From contig NZ_QFWX01000004.1 in NCBI RefSeq assembly GCF_003344045.1, positions 372,001 to 436,000 on the forward strand: a stretch of DNA of 64,000 bases, read 5' to 3'. The stretch comes from Marinobacter vulgaris (GTDB taxonomy: Bacteria; Pseudomonadota; Gammaproteobacteria; Pseudomonadales; Oleiphilaceae). The position numbers and the translations under genes are program-made. The notes below the pieces were generated by a model that saw nothing but the letters and a program-made list of their open reading frames with translations, ran no database searches and was not told the DNA's origin. This document shows positions 34,062 through 43,752 of this stretch, one piece after another (position 1 is the first letter of the stretch; the number at the start of each line of letters is the position of its first letter).

Positions 34062-35807
34062 TTATGTGTTGGTACCGCCCTCGCGGGCAGCAACCTCGGA
34101 AAACTGCCAATCATATACAACCTCGGCACGGGTGCCCTTGTCGCGGAAAAGGAGGGAATGCCCCAGCTTCCGCAACAGCATCAGCCCACGCCCGGAATAA
34201 CCACCGTCGCTGGCGACAGTAGATGGATCAAGGTAATCGAATCCGCTGCCGCTGTCTTCGCACACAATGGTTAGTTGTCCGCCCCGCTCAGTCATGGTAT
34301 GGGTCAGGCTGAACCGGATAAAGTGCTCCGCGACTGACTGCAGCCGCCGCTCCCGCTCGGCATAATAACGGCCAAAGCCCTCCGGCGTTGCCTTCCAGTC
34401 CGACGAAAGCCCCAGTACACCATGCTCCAGGGCATTGGTGTACAGCTCCGCTAACAGTGTATAGATCTCGCCGCTCTTGCGACGCAAACCCGGCACTTCC
34501 ATACAGATATGAAGCAGCAATGGCAGCGGGCTGAACTGCCCCAGGGAACGATCCTTGATTTCATAAACACAGTGCCATTCCGCCGGACCTTCGAGTGCCG
34601 ACTGCGCCACCCCGTCAGACATCCCCTCCAGCGCAGACTCCTCCACCATCTCCAGCGACAGCAGGGTGACATCATCCTGTTCCGGCTGTTTGCCGGTGAA
34701 TTCATGAATCCCTGCCATCACCGCCTCAAACGCGGAACCGGTCGTGCCGATGCCGGCGAGTGAGCGCTTCAGGCGCTCCTCACCATACATCTGGCCATAT
34801 TGATTCTCGGCTTCCAGCACGCCATCGGTCATCATCAACAGGGTATCTCCGGGGTCGGTGCGCAATACCTCCATGCCCGCCTCGAAGCGCCCGCTACCCA
34901 GCACACCCAGCGGCAGATGCCGGGACGGGATAGTCTCGAAGGTTCCGTCCCTCTTTACGAGGACGCCGTCCGGCAGTCCTCCGTTCCATATCTGTAACTG
35001 ATTGAGATGAAAATCGGCCTGGATCATCGCTGCGCAACAGAACATTCCGGTGGGCAGGATCCGGCCCAGCTTCTGATTGAGTTCCCTGAGCACGTCGCTG
35101 CCACTGAAGCCTTTACTGGTCATACCGTAGAAGATTTCTGCCACCGGCATGGCACCGATGGCGGCGGGCAACCCATGGCCGGTGAAATCGCCAACCAGTA
35201 TCTGCATTCCGCCCGCCGGGCGCGGACACGCGAACAACACGTCACCGTTGAATATGGACAGGGGCGAGGCGTGGTAGCGGATATTCGGTGCGTTCAGGCA
35301 ACCGGTATGGGCCACATTGTCAAATACCCGCTTGGCCACCGCCTGCTCCTCCAGAAGCTGGCGGTTGCGGTCGCGAATAAGGTCGCGATGCTGACTCAGG
35401 GTGCGGTGCATCAGCCGCATGCGGTTGAAGGCGTTGATCTTGGCTTCAATGATGACGCGGTTATAGGGCTTGGTCAGAAAATCGTCACCGCCGGCTTCCA
35501 GGCAGCGGGCCAGCGCGTCCGCATCAGACAGGGAGGTCATGAAAATAAGCGGTACCAGCCGCTCCCCCGCCAGCGCCTTGATGTGATAAGCGGCTTCCAT
35601 TCCGTCCATCACCGGCATCAACGCATCCAGCAATACAATATCGGCGCCCGACCGGCGGAACAGATTGACAGCCTCCTCACCATTGCCGGCGTCCTCTACC
35701 TCATGACCAAGGCGATGGAGAAGGGTCTTGAGAATCAGGCGGTCACTGTCACTATCGTCTGCGATCAGAATCTTCAGTGGCCGGTTGTCTGAGAGTGCAC
35801 CATCCAC
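34062..35807 (-). CDS. hsbR: HsbR: response regulator with PP2C phosphatase and anti-sigma kinase domains
   Basis: A three-domain switch that controls HsbA. About 581 residues from the GTG at 35807, chosen because GGGGGT lies six bases upstream; a TTG at 35822 is the alternative. Receiver domain (about 10-125; DD pair in ILIADDSDSD, acceptor Asp in VLLDALMPVMDG, Lys in FLTKPY), SpoIIE/PP2C domain (about 180-380; VGDFTGHGLPAAIG, TDGVLEAEN, DDVTLL) and a C-terminal HATPase domain (about 430-570; TNALEHGVLGL, CEDSGSGFDYLD, GRGLMLL). In Pseudomonas aeruginosa the phosphorylation state decides whether it phosphorylates or dephosphorylates HsbA. Confidence 0.87.
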   Translation of the reverse strand: MDGALSDNRPLKILIADDSDSDRLILKTLLHRLGHEVEDAGNGEEAVNLFRRSGADIVLLDALMPVMDGMEAAYHIKALAGERLVPLIFMTSLSDADALARCLEAGGDDFLTKPYNRVIIEAKINAFNRMRLMHRTLSQHRDLIRDRNRQLLEEQAVAKRVFDNVAHTGCLNAPNIRYHASPLSIFNGDVLFACPRPAGGMQILVGDFTGHGLPAAIGAMPVAEIFYGMTSKGFSGSDVLRELNQKLGRILPTGMFCCAAMIQADFHLNQLQIWNGGLPDGVLVKRDGTFETIPSRHLPLGVLGSGRFEAGMEVLRTDPGDTLLMMTDGVLEAENQYGQMYGEERLKRSLAGIGTTGSAFEAVMAGIHEFTGKQPEQDDVTLLSLEMVEESALEGMSDGVAQSALEGPAEWHCVYEIKDRSLGQFSPLPLLLHICMEVPGLRRKSGEIYTLLAELYTNALEHGVLGLSSDWKATPEGFGRYYAERERRLQSVAEHFIRFSLTHTMTERGGQLTIVCEDSGSGFDYLDPSTVASDGGYSGRGLMLLRKLGHSLLFRDKGTRAEVVYDWQFSEVAAREGGTNT

Positions 35808-35839
35808 AAGAAACCCCCGCAAGCCTGCGACATCATGAT

Positions 35840-36145
35840 TCAGCGAATCGCGAACAGCTGCTCGAAATTGGAGATGGATAATATGCGGCGCACGTCATTG
35901 TTGCAGTTTTCGATGCGGATTTTCGCGCTGTCACCACCCGCGTAATCTCTGAGCAGCAACAACATACCCAGCGCCGAACTGTCGAGATAGGTGGTCTCGG
36001 AAAGGTCTACCACGAAGGCCGTTACGTTTTCATCGCCGTGCTCGTAAGCATCACGAAAGGCCTGATGGGTACTGAAGTCGAAGCGCCCTTCAATTTTTAT
36101 GGTCAGGGTCTGACCGTCCTCACTGCGATGCGCATGAATCGGCAT
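35840..36145 (-). CDS. hsbA: Anti-anti-sigma factor HsbA (STAS domain)
   Basis: A 101-residue STAS protein with the phosphorylation loop YLDSSALGMLLLLRD; S56 or S57 corresponds to the regulated serine of Pseudomonas HsbA. The ATG at 36145 (MPIHAHRSEDG) has GGAGG six bases upstream and is preferred over more upstream starts. In Pseudomonas aeruginosa HsbA partners the anti-sigma factor FlgM or a diguanylate cyclase depending on phosphorylation, linking swimming and biofilm choice. It lies 125 bases after fliJ and starts the hsbA-hsbR-hptB group. Confidence 0.87.
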   Translation of the reverse strand: MPIHAHRSEDGQTLTIKIEGRFDFSTHQAFRDAYEHGDENVTAFVVDLSETTYLDSSALGMLLLLRDYAGGDSAKIRIENCNNDVRRILSISNFEQLFAIR

Positions 36146-36269
36146 TCCGGAGCCTCCATGAAGTACGGGTGTGGTAACTGGGAACAACGTAAGCCTCGGG
36201 GGCATCCTCTATTAAAGCATAGCTCACCACACCGATTCTGCACCCATAATACGCATTTCATGAGTATCT

Positions 36270-36710
36270 TTAACGCCGTCGTGCAAAATTTCGCCCCGCT
36301 GCCTCGTCACTCTGCTTTTGCTCCCTCAGGTCCTGCTGCCGCTGCTCCTGTTGCCGACAGGTTGCAATGTACTTTTCCATGCCCCGGCGCCGTTCCCAGG
36401 CTCGCTGCCACTCTTCGCGGCAGGCCTGAAGCCGGTCTTCCGCCTGCACAAGCAGTTTTTGCTGCTGACCAATCACCTGATCCAACTGAGCAATAAACGC
36501 CTGCCAGCCCTGCAGCCGGGCCACCGATACCACACCCTGCTGGCTGGCACGTATCTGGTCCCGGTATTCCCGCTGATAGCGCTCCAGGTTCTCGATCTGC
36601 TGGCGCTGGGCCTCATGGTGCCGCCGGGCCTCGGTCATTTTTTCAAGGGCTGCCTTTTCCTTGCGCTCTTCGAGACTCAGTACCACGGCAAGCCGCTGTG
36701 ATCGCAACAT
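36270..36710 (-). CDS. fliJ: Flagellar export chaperone/stalk protein FliJ
   Basis: A 146-residue, nearly continuous coiled coil (very rich in Glu, Gln, Arg) starting [19 protein letters not shown]. FliJ forms the central stalk of the FliI ATPase ring and recycles chaperones. Its start overlaps the fliI stop by one base. Sequence of this family is weakly conserved; length, coil and position make the call. Confidence 0.9.
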   Translation of the reverse strand: MLRSQRLAVVLSLEERKEKAALEKMTEARRHHEAQRQQIENLERYQREYRDQIRASQQGVVSVARLQGWQAFIAQLDQVIGQQQKLLVQAEDRLQACREEWQRAWERRRGMEKYIATCRQQEQRQQDLREQKQSDEAAGRNFARRR

Positions 36711-38092
36711 CAGTTATTCCCCCGGGCCACAGAGGGCGGCGTTTTGGCACGATCCGGCGAGCGTCTTTCCGGCACCACCGCCAGCAGCTGCTGAATACTT
36801 TCCTCCAGGGGTGCGCTTTCGTTCAACCCCTGTTGCAGGAACTGCCCCATGTTGGCGATATGGGCAATGGCAAAATCGGTCTCCGGGTCCGAGCCTTTTA
36901 CATAGGCGCCAACGCTAATCAGGTCCCGCGCCTGCTGATACCTGGAATAGACCTGCTTGAAGCGCTGGGCGCGGGCGAAGTGCTCCGGCTGCGTGACCTG
37001 GGGCATGACCCGGCTGATGGACGCCTCGACATCAATGGCGGGATAGTGTCCCTCTTCCGCCAGCCGCCGGGACAGCACAATGTGACCATCCAGGATGGCC
37101 CTGGCGGCATCGGCAATGGGATCCTGCTGATCATCGCCCTCCGTCAGCACGGTATAGAAGGCGGTTATCGAGCCGCCGCCGGGGCGGCCGTTGCCGGTTC
37201 TCTCCACCAGTTGCGGCAACTTGGCAAACACCGATGGCGGATAGCCCTTGGTTGCAGGTGGCTCGCCCACGGCTAGCGCAATCTCACGCTGGGCCTGGGC
37301 GTAACGGGTCAGCGAATCCATCAATAAAAGGACCCGCTTGCCCTGATCCCGGTAGTATTCCGCAATACGGGTGGTCAACATGGCGGCACGCAGGCGCATC
37401 AGGGGGGAGTCGTCCGCGGGCGAAGCCACCACCACCGAGCGGTCCAGGCCCTCGTCGCCGAGGATGTCTTCAATAAACTCTTTTACTTCGCGGCCCCGCT
37501 CCCCGATCAGCCCCACCACGGTTATATCGGCATCGGTAAAGCGGGTCATCATGCCCAGCAACACACTTTTGCCAACACCGCTGCCGGCGAAAAGCCCCAG
37601 GCGCTGCCCCTGACCCACCGTCAGCAGGGCGTTGATCGCCCGGATGCCCACATCCATGGACTTACGAACCGGCGCCCGGTCCAGCGGGTTGATAATATCC
37701 CCACTGAGAGAAACCCGCTTCTCCGCCTGCAAGGGGCCTTTGCCATCTAGCGGCTCGCCATTGCCATTCACCACCCGCCCCAGCAGTTCCGGTCCCACCG
37801 GTACCCGGCTGGCTGCCGATAACGGCACCACCCTGGCGCCGGGACGCAGTCCTTCAATGGCGGTCAGGGGCATGAGATAGACCCGGTCGTCCTCGAAACC
37901 CACCACTTCCGCTTCCACAGTACCGGCACCCTGACCGGTAATCACGCAGCGGTCCCCCACCACCATGGGGCAACCTACACACTCAAGGGTAAGACCGACC
38001 ATCCGGGTCAGGCGGCCGGACAGCTCCGGTTGTGGCTCTTCGCTGAAACAGGACTGTAACCGTGCAAGGCGTTCAGCCAGATGCGCCGTCAT
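36710..38092 (-). CDS. fliI: Flagellar export ATPase FliI
   Basis: Hexameric ATPase of the flagellar export apparatus. The 460 residues resemble F1-beta: N-terminal barrel, Walker A AGSGVGKS (169-176), Walker B region [19 protein letters not shown], and a [13 protein letters not shown] segment. It overlaps fliH by 20 bases and fliJ by one. Full length with all ATPase motifs intact. Confidence 0.97.
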   Translation of the reverse strand: MTAHLAERLARLQSCFSEEPQPELSGRLTRMVGLTLECVGCPMVVGDRCVITGQGAGTVEAEVVGFEDDRVYLMPLTAIEGLRPGARVVPLSAASRVPVGPELLGRVVNGNGEPLDGKGPLQAEKRVSLSGDIINPLDRAPVRKSMDVGIRAINALLTVGQGQRLGLFAGSGVGKSVLLGMMTRFTDADITVVGLIGERGREVKEFIEDILGDEGLDRSVVVASPADDSPLMRLRAAMLTTRIAEYYRDQGKRVLLLMDSLTRYAQAQREIALAVGEPPATKGYPPSVFAKLPQLVERTGNGRPGGGSITAFYTVLTEGDDQQDPIADAARAILDGHIVLSRRLAEEGHYPAIDVEASISRVMPQVTQPEHFARAQRFKQVYSRYQQARDLISVGAYVKGSDPETDFAIAHIANMGQFLQQGLNESAPLEESIQQLLAVVPERRSPDRAKTPPSVARGNN

Positions 38093-38948
38093 TGTCCTCT
38101 CCCTCGCGCTCGCCCTTGACCCTGTTCTCGTCGGAATCCAGAACGCCGTGCTGGAAATCGGTGAGATCGCTCATCATGGCATCCATTTCTTCGCCTTCAG
38201 CGACTGTTTCGGTATCCAGCTGCTTGTCCAGCATGCCCTGAACGGCCTTCTGGAAGCGCTTTTCCACGGTGAAATCCACAAGGCTGTGGCGGGTTTCCAG
38301 CTTGCAGCCACCCCGCAGAACCGACGCATCCTCCACAATGGCAGTGGCTGCCTCGAACTTCGCGGCAATCTCGCTGACCCATTGATAGTCATCGGGGTGG
38401 ATATGAATGCGTACGTTTTCTGTGGTGGACGGCAACGACGCCATGGCACGCCGGACAACCTCAGCGATATGGGACGAGTCCAGAGACAATTCCCGGAACA
38501 CCACGGCACGGGCAAGCACCGTGGTCAGGTTAACCAGGGCGATTTCCACTTCGTCTTCGTGGCGCTGGATCGGAACCAGCAATTCGCCCAGCAAATGTTC
38601 CAACCGGTCCAGCTTGGCGTCCACTTCTTTGCGGGTGTCCGCCAGCCCCTGTTCAGTCCCCTGCTCGCGGCCTTCTTCCAGACCCGCCTTATAACCTTCC
38701 TGATGCCCGGCTTCGTGACCCTCATTGAAACCGGCCTGGTATCCCGCGTCCCGGCCTTCTGCATGGCCGTCTTCGTGGGCAGCCTGGCGGATTTCGTCAA
38801 TGTCCGCAGCGGTCAGGGGTTTTACCTCACGCTCCTCTTCCTGAACCACCTCATTGCCCCGGGCATCCAGCAACGGAAGTTCCCAGCGCTCATAGGCGGT
38901 GAGATTTTCCTTGGGAATGCGATCGAGGTTGCGACGGGAGTCTTTCAT
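38073..38948 (-). CDS. fliH: Flagellar assembly protein FliH
   Basis: Regulator and stator of FliI. The 291 residues begin with a region holding the FliN/FlhA-binding aromatic motif (YERWELPLL, about 19-27), then an extended run of glycines every fourth residue from G61 to G101 (eleven glycines, ten GxxxG units), and a C-terminal FliI-binding domain. The GxxxG run is a known FliH feature, here quite long. Start overlaps fliG by one base. Confidence 0.95.
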   Translation of the reverse strand: MKDSRRNLDRIPKENLTAYERWELPLLDARGNEVVQEEEREVKPLTAADIDEIRQAAHEDGHAEGRDAGYQAGFNEGHEAGHQEGYKAGLEEGREQGTEQGLADTRKEVDAKLDRLEHLLGELLVPIQRHEDEVEIALVNLTTVLARAVVFRELSLDSSHIAEVVRRAMASLPSTTENVRIHIHPDDYQWVSEIAAKFEAATAIVEDASVLRGGCKLETRHSLVDFTVEKRFQKAVQGMLDKQLDTETVAEGEEMDAMMSDLTDFQHGVLDSDENRVKGEREGEDNDGASG

Positions 38949-39994
38949 TACATCATTTCTTCGCCAGCACCGCCGAGGGTGATTTCGCCGGCTTCAGCCA
39001 TACGACGGGCAATGGTAATAATGTCCTTCTGGGCGGATTCAACTTCACTGACCCGCACCGGCCCCTTCGCTTCGAGGTCGTCCTGCAACAGTTCCGCCGC
39101 CCTTTTCGACATATTCTTGAAGATTTTCTCCTGGACACCTTCATCCGCGCCCTTGAGAGCCACCACCAGCACTTCCGAGGAAACTTCCCGCAACAGGGCC
39201 TGAATGCCACGGTCTTCAATGTCTTTCAGGTTATCGAAGACAAACATCAGGTCCTCGATGGTGGAGGCCAGATCCGGATCCATATCCTTGATGGAGTCCA
39301 TCAGCCCACCTTCGATATTGCGGTCCATGAAGTTCATGATATCCGCGGCTCGCTTGACCCCGCCAATGCGGCTGGTCTGCGCCGCAGAGCCCCCCGAGAA
39401 CTGTTTCTCAAGGATATCGTTGAGTTCCTGCAGGGCCTGGGGCTGGATGCTTTCCAGGGATGCGACCCGCATCATCACGTCCAGGCGCACCTTGTCATCC
39501 AGCGTGCCCAGAATCTCGGCAGCCTGGTCGGGGTCCAGGTAGGAGATAACAATGGCCTGAATCTGCGGGTGCTCATAGCGGATGATGTCACCCACGGCAC
39601 GGGGTTCCATCCACTTCAGGGTGTCCAGGCCGGTAGTGTTGCCGCCAATGAGAATCCGGTCGATCAGGCTGGAGGCCTTATCATCACCCAGGGCCTGGGT
39701 GAGCATGGTGCGGATATAATCATCGTTGCCCACCCCCAGGCCGGTCTGGCCACCGACCGCCTCAACGAACTGGTTGAGCACGTAGGTAACATCGTCCTTG
39801 CTGACGTCTTTCATCTGGGCCATGGCCACGCCGACCCGCTGCACCTCTTTCGGGCCCATATGCTTGAGCACTTCGGCCGCATCATTCTCGCCAAGCGACA
39901 TCAGCAGGATCGCCGCCTGCTCCACCCGCGGTATTTTCCGCTGGGGCTTTTGCGGCGCCTCTGGCTGGCGGCTATTTTCATCAGTCATCAACAT
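38948..39994 (-). CDS. fliG: Flagellar motor switch protein FliG
   Basis: C-ring protein that takes torque from the stator. The 348 residues show the FliF-binding N domain, a middle domain containing the EHPQ motif (YEHPQIQAIVISYLDPDQAA) and a C-terminal domain with alternating charged residues (DLMFVFDNLKDIEDRGIQAL) that meet MotA/C. Start may be ATG 39994 or, two codons later, ATG 39988; both lie inside the fliF 3' end. Confidence 0.96.
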   Translation of the reverse strand: MLMTDENSRQPEAPQKPQRKIPRVEQAAILLMSLGENDAAEVLKHMGPKEVQRVGVAMAQMKDVSKDDVTYVLNQFVEAVGGQTGLGVGNDDYIRTMLTQALGDDKASSLIDRILIGGNTTGLDTLKWMEPRAVGDIIRYEHPQIQAIVISYLDPDQAAEILGTLDDKVRLDVMMRVASLESIQPQALQELNDILEKQFSGGSAAQTSRIGGVKRAADIMNFMDRNIEGGLMDSIKDMDPDLASTIEDLMFVFDNLKDIEDRGIQALLREVSSEVLVVALKGADEGVQEKIFKNMSKRAAELLQDDLEAKGPVRVSEVESAQKDIITIARRMAEAGEITLGGAGEEMM

Positions 39995-41681
39995 TCACCC
40001 ACTGGCGCATTACCTGGGAGACCCGCGCGGGATCTTCCGCAATCAGGCCTTTCAATGCATTTAGCTGCCTATCATAACTGTCTGTTGCACCGGGCAAAAG
40101 CAGATCATCCTGGGAATGCATGGCTTCACGCAGGGCCTCACCCCCCTCAACGCCGTCAAGTCCCTCATAACCGGCGTCGTCGGACTCCTCCCGGCGTTCG
40201 CTGCGACCGCCACCGGACAGGCTTTTCAACGTCGGACGCAGCAGACCCAGCACCAGCACCAATATCACCAGCCCGGCCAGCACCTGCTTCATCAGATCCC
40301 AGAACCAGGGTTGCTCCCAGAAGCCGGGCGCTTCAAACTCGACCTGCTCTTGGGCTGCAAACGCAGTGTTCATGACCGTGACACTGTCACCTCTGGCGGC
40401 GGAGTAACCCACGGCGTCACGGACCAGCATGGTAAGCCGCTGCAATTCCTGCTCTGGCCAGGGCTCATAACTGATCTCCCCGGTCTGGGGGTCAACCACC
40501 TTCATGTCATCCACCGCCAACGCCACGGACAGGCGCTTTACCCGGCCAAGCTCCTGGCGGACATAGCTGACAGTCCGGTCCATTTCGTAGTTACGGGTAG
40601 ACTCTTCGCGCACGTTTACCGGAGGTGCCTGGCCTTCACCCTCCTCGCCACCGTTGGCCTGTTCCGGCACGGTCGCCTCGGCCGGAGGCTGATTGGCCAG
40701 GGCACCAGGAATACCACCCGCGGCCCCGCCGGCACGACGCTCAGACATCTGGCGCTCACTGCGCACCGCCTGCTGATCGGGATTGAAGAGCTCCTCCGCC
40801 TGTTCCACCGAGGAGAAATCGAGGTCCGCTGTCACCTCGGCACGGAACCGACCATCGCCGACAACCGGCCTGACCAGCGATACCACTCGCCGCGTGAGCC
40901 GGTCTTCGACACGGGCGGTGTAGTCAAACTGGTCCTCCATCTGGCGGCTGTCGCCCTTGTCCTCGCGGCCAGTCAGCAGGTTGCCACTCTGGTCAACCAC
41001 GGTGACATTGTCCTTGCTCATTTCAGGGATGCTGCCGGCAACCAGGTTTATGATCGAGGCAATCTGTTCCTGCTCCAGGCGACGGCCCGCCACTACCTCC
41101 AGAAAGACCGATGCGGTTGGTGTGCGCGCATCGCGAACGAACACCGAGCGCTCGGGAATGGCCAGGTGAACCCGCGCCGCGCGAACCGTGCGCATACTGC
41201 CAATAGTTCGGGCCAGTTCCCCCTCCAGGCCGCGGCGGAAGCTGATCGTTTCCATAAACTGGGAGGTACCCAGACCGCGGTCCTGATCCAGGATCTCATA
41301 GCCCATGGTCTGCTCGTCGGTCACGCCCTCGGCCGCCAGCTTCAGGCGGGCGTTATAGACCTCATCGGAAGGCACCAACAAGGCCCCGGTACGCGGTTCC
41401 ATGCGGTAGTCAATGCCGTTGGCCTCGAGAATGGTGGTGACGTCCTGGGGGTTGTAGCCGGACATATCGCCCACCACCGGCTGGTAATTGGGCTCCTGGG
41501 CCCACAGAACCACGGCAACGCCAAGTGCCACGCTGGCCGCGAGCCCGACCATCAGACCCACCTGCCGCAGCAGGTTCAGCCGATTAAACCCGAATATCAG
41601 ATCACTACGGCTTTCGCCGGTGTCATCATCCCGCGGTGCGGGCATATTCGAGGATGAAGTTTCGGCAGGTAAACTGGCCAT
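39981..41681 (-). CDS. fliF: Flagellar MS-ring protein FliF
   Basis: Forms the MS ring in the inner membrane. The 566 residues contain two membrane helices (about 37-55 and near 470-490), the YscJ/FliF periplasmic ring-building domains between them (LLVPSDEVYNARLKLAAEG, GLEGELARTIGSMRTV, RVHLAIPERSVF), and a C-terminal FliG-binding tail ending in RVSQVMRQWVNVDD. It follows fliE by 15 bases. Confidence 0.97.
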   Translation of the reverse strand: MASLPAETSSSNMPAPRDDDTGESRSDLIFGFNRLNLLRQVGLMVGLAASVALGVAVVLWAQEPNYQPVVGDMSGYNPQDVTTILEANGIDYRMEPRTGALLVPSDEVYNARLKLAAEGVTDEQTMGYEILDQDRGLGTSQFMETISFRRGLEGELARTIGSMRTVRAARVHLAIPERSVFVRDARTPTASVFLEVVAGRRLEQEQIASIINLVAGSIPEMSKDNVTVVDQSGNLLTGREDKGDSRQMEDQFDYTARVEDRLTRRVVSLVRPVVGDGRFRAEVTADLDFSSVEQAEELFNPDQQAVRSERQMSERRAGGAAGGIPGALANQPPAEATVPEQANGGEEGEGQAPPVNVREESTRNYEMDRTVSYVRQELGRVKRLSVALAVDDMKVVDPQTGEISYEPWPEQELQRLTMLVRDAVGYSAARGDSVTVMNTAFAAQEQVEFEAPGFWEQPWFWDLMKQVLAGLVILVLVLGLLRPTLKSLSGGGRSERREESDDAGYEGLDGVEGGEALREAMHSQDDLLLPGATDSYDRQLNALKGLIAEDPARVSQVMRQWVNVDD

Positions 41682-41696
41682 GGATCCGCTCCGCTA

Positions 41697-42065
41697 TTAA
41701 ACCGGCATGTTCATGATGTCTTCGTAAGCTTTCACAACCCGGTTGCGAACCTGGGTGAGTGCCTCAAAGGAAATGGATGATTTTTCTGACGCGATCATCA
41801 CCCGGGTAATGTCCACGTTGGGGTCACCCATGTCGTAAGCGGTCTTGAGATCACTGGACGACTGCTGCAACTCGTTGACGGACCCCACGGCCTGGCTGAG
41901 CATGTCACTGAATTTCGGGGCGTCGGAGGTTTCCTGTACCCGGGAGGGCCCATCCATCCGGCCACGGATGTTGTTATCCTGCTCTACCCGCTGATTTTCC
42001 ATAATCTGCGAGCGCATGTTGCGGATTTCAGAAAGAACACTGTTGATGTCAGCGCGCTGGACCAT
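41697..42065 (-). CDS. fliE: Flagellar rod/MS-ring junction protein FliE
   Basis: A 122-residue protein that joins the MS ring to the rod and is the first exported subunit. The conserved part is the C-terminal half: FSDMLSQAVGSVNELQQ and ITRVMIASEKSSISFEALTQ, ending VKAYEDIMNMPV. The N-terminal ~40 residues are variable. GGGAGAG precedes the ATG, and a sigma-54-like promoter lies about 75 bases upstream. Confidence 0.96.
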   Translation of the reverse strand: MVQRADINSVLSEIRNMRSQIMENQRVEQDNNIRGRMDGPSRVQETSDAPKFSDMLSQAVGSVNELQQSSSDLKTAYDMGDPNVDITRVMIASEKSSISFEALTQVRNRVVKAYEDIMNMPV

Positions 42066-42136
42066 GATTCACTCTCCCGGCTCGCCCTCTTGGCAGTGGG
42101 CAACCCATTGAACTGGATATGTCTTTCCAGGGGTGG

Positions 42137-42154
42137 AAGCAAACCACAGGCCAA
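42137..42154 (-). promoter_or_regulatory. Sigma-54 type promoter for fliEFGHIJ
   Basis: Minus-strand TTGGCCTGTGGTTTGCTT: GG and GC exactly ten bases apart, -12 TTGC perfect, -24 TTGGCC close to consensus. It lies about 75 bases before the fliE ATG, downstream of the fleR terminator. Confidence 0.7.
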
Positions 42155-42240
42155 TATAATTTATTGCTTGTTTTTCATTAGGTTAATGAAATTTCAGGAG
42201 CGCAAAGCAGAACCTGCGACAGTCTTTTGACGACCCCAAG

Positions 42241-42263
42241 CAAAACGGCACCCGAAGGTGCCG
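42241..42263 (-). terminator. Intrinsic terminator after fleR
   Basis: On the minus strand a 7-bp stem CGGCACC / GGTGCCG closes a TTCG tetraloop and is followed by GTTTTGCTT. It lies 23-45 bases after the fleR stop, separating fleSR from fliE. Confidence 0.85.
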
Positions 42264-42285
42264 ATTGGAGGAGTATTGCGCGGGT

Positions 42286-43740
42286 TCAGACGGTGGCCAG
42301 CTCGGCGTCCAGATCAATGCCCGCCTCCCGCATCTGGGCCAGCTTGTACCTGAGTGTGCGTGGGCTTATGCCCAATTGCTCGGCAGCCCGATTACGACGG
42401 CCACGTTCCTTTTTCAGCGCCTGGATAATAATCCGGAACTCCCGCTGCCTGACCTCATCACCAAGCGAGGTTGGAGACAGATCCTCAAGACCGTGCGCTT
42501 CAGGTTCTTCGGCAGTTTCCTCGGGCGCCAGTGCACCGGCTTCCGTAGAGACTTGCGGCGCAGCGTTTTGCGCAGTAATGGACGCCGAACTGCTGTCCAT
42601 ACGCCCGGTGATCCCCAGCTCCAGGCAAAGGTCGCCGGAGTGGATCACGTTACCCTGGTGCAGCACCAACGCCCGCTGGATCGCATTGTCCAGCTCGCGG
42701 ACATTACCCGGCCATTGATGGGCCATAAGTGTCGTTCTGGCGTCGGGCGCGAAGGTCACACCGGTCAGCTTCATCTTGCGACAGTGATTCTTCAGCAGGG
42801 CACTGGCCAGCGGCATAATGTCCAGGCTGCGCTCGCGCAGTGGCTGCCAGTGCATGGGAAACACGGTCAGCCGGTAGTACAGATCTTCGCGGAATTTGCC
42901 TTCGCGCACATAATCGGACAGATCCCGGTTGGTGGTGGCAATAACCCGGACGTCCAGGGTGATGGTCTTGCGACCACCGACCCGCTCAACCTCACGCTCC
43001 TGCAGTACCCGCAGCAGCTTCGACTGCAGGCCAAGATCCATTTCCGAGATCTCGTCCAGCAGAATAGTGCCACCATTGGCCTGCTCGAACTTGCCGGGAG
43101 AGGTTGCCACGGCTCCGGTGAAGGCCCCCTTTTCATGGCCAAACAGGATAGCCTCCAGCATATTCTCGGGAATTGCCGCGCAGTTGATGGCCACGAAAGG
43201 CTGTTCGGAACGTGGGGATTGCTGGTGGATATAGCGCGCCAACACTTCTTTACCGGTGCCACTCTCTCCGGAAATCATCACCGTTGAGTCACTGCCGGCC
43301 ACTTTGGCCGCCAGCTGGAACATACGCTTGCTGATGGGATCCTCTGCCACCGGCTGATCGCCACTTTTCTGGCGGCCTCCGCCCACCACCTTGGTAACGG
43401 CATCCACCAGTACCGCCGGCTCAAACGGTTTGACCAGATAGTCAGTGGCGCCCGCCTGCATGGCGGAAACCGCATGGCTGATCTGACCGTAGGCGGTAAT
43501 CAGCATCGTCGGCAGCCCCGGATACAGCCGCTGCACCTCACCCAACAGCTCGTGGCCGGACATGCCGGGCATGTTCACATCGCTGATCACCATATCCACC
43601 GGCGACTCGGCCAACTGCGCCAGGGCCTGTTGTGCGTTGGCAGCCTCACGAACGCGGAACTTTGCCAGCTCCAGCGTTGTCACCAGCGCCTCTCGCAGAT
43701 CGTGGTCGTCTTCAACTATCAGAATTTGGGCCTTGGCCAT
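42286..43740 (-). CDS. fleR: Sigma-54-dependent response regulator FleR
   Basis: Activator of the mid-class (hook/rod) flagellar genes. The 484 residues comprise a receiver domain (D11, D12, acceptor D54 in ISDVNMPG, K104), an AAA+ sigma-54 interaction domain (Walker A GESGTGKE at 158-165, GAFTGA motif) and a C-terminal Fis-type helix-turn-helix (RRNRAAEQLGISPRTLRYKL). It lies 12 bases after fleS. Its targets outside this window would be flg genes; inside, fliE and fliL promoters are plausible. Confidence 0.95.
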   Translation of the reverse strand: MAKAQILIVEDDHDLREALVTTLELAKFRVREAANAQQALAQLAESPVDMVISDVNMPGMSGHELLGEVQRLYPGLPTMLITAYGQISHAVSAMQAGATDYLVKPFEPAVLVDAVTKVVGGGRQKSGDQPVAEDPISKRMFQLAAKVAGSDSTVMISGESGTGKEVLARYIHQQSPRSEQPFVAINCAAIPENMLEAILFGHEKGAFTGAVATSPGKFEQANGGTILLDEISEMDLGLQSKLLRVLQEREVERVGGRKTITLDVRVIATTNRDLSDYVREGKFREDLYYRLTVFPMHWQPLRERSLDIMPLASALLKNHCRKMKLTGVTFAPDARTTLMAHQWPGNVRELDNAIQRALVLHQGNVIHSGDLCLELGITGRMDSSSASITAQNAAPQVSTEAGALAPEETAEEPEAHGLEDLSPTSLGDEVRQREFRIIIQALKKERGRRNRAAEQLGISPRTLRYKLAQMREAGIDLDAELATV

Positions 43741-43752
43741 GATTGCCTCCGG

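Noticed and set aside
37815..37822. GCCGATAA, a sigma-28 -10 sequence on the plus strand
   Set aside because: Inside fliI on the opposite strand, with no -35 match and no gene downstream.
40116..41657. About 513-codon open frame antisense to fliF
   Set aside because: Shadow of fliF with no domain signal or ribosome site.
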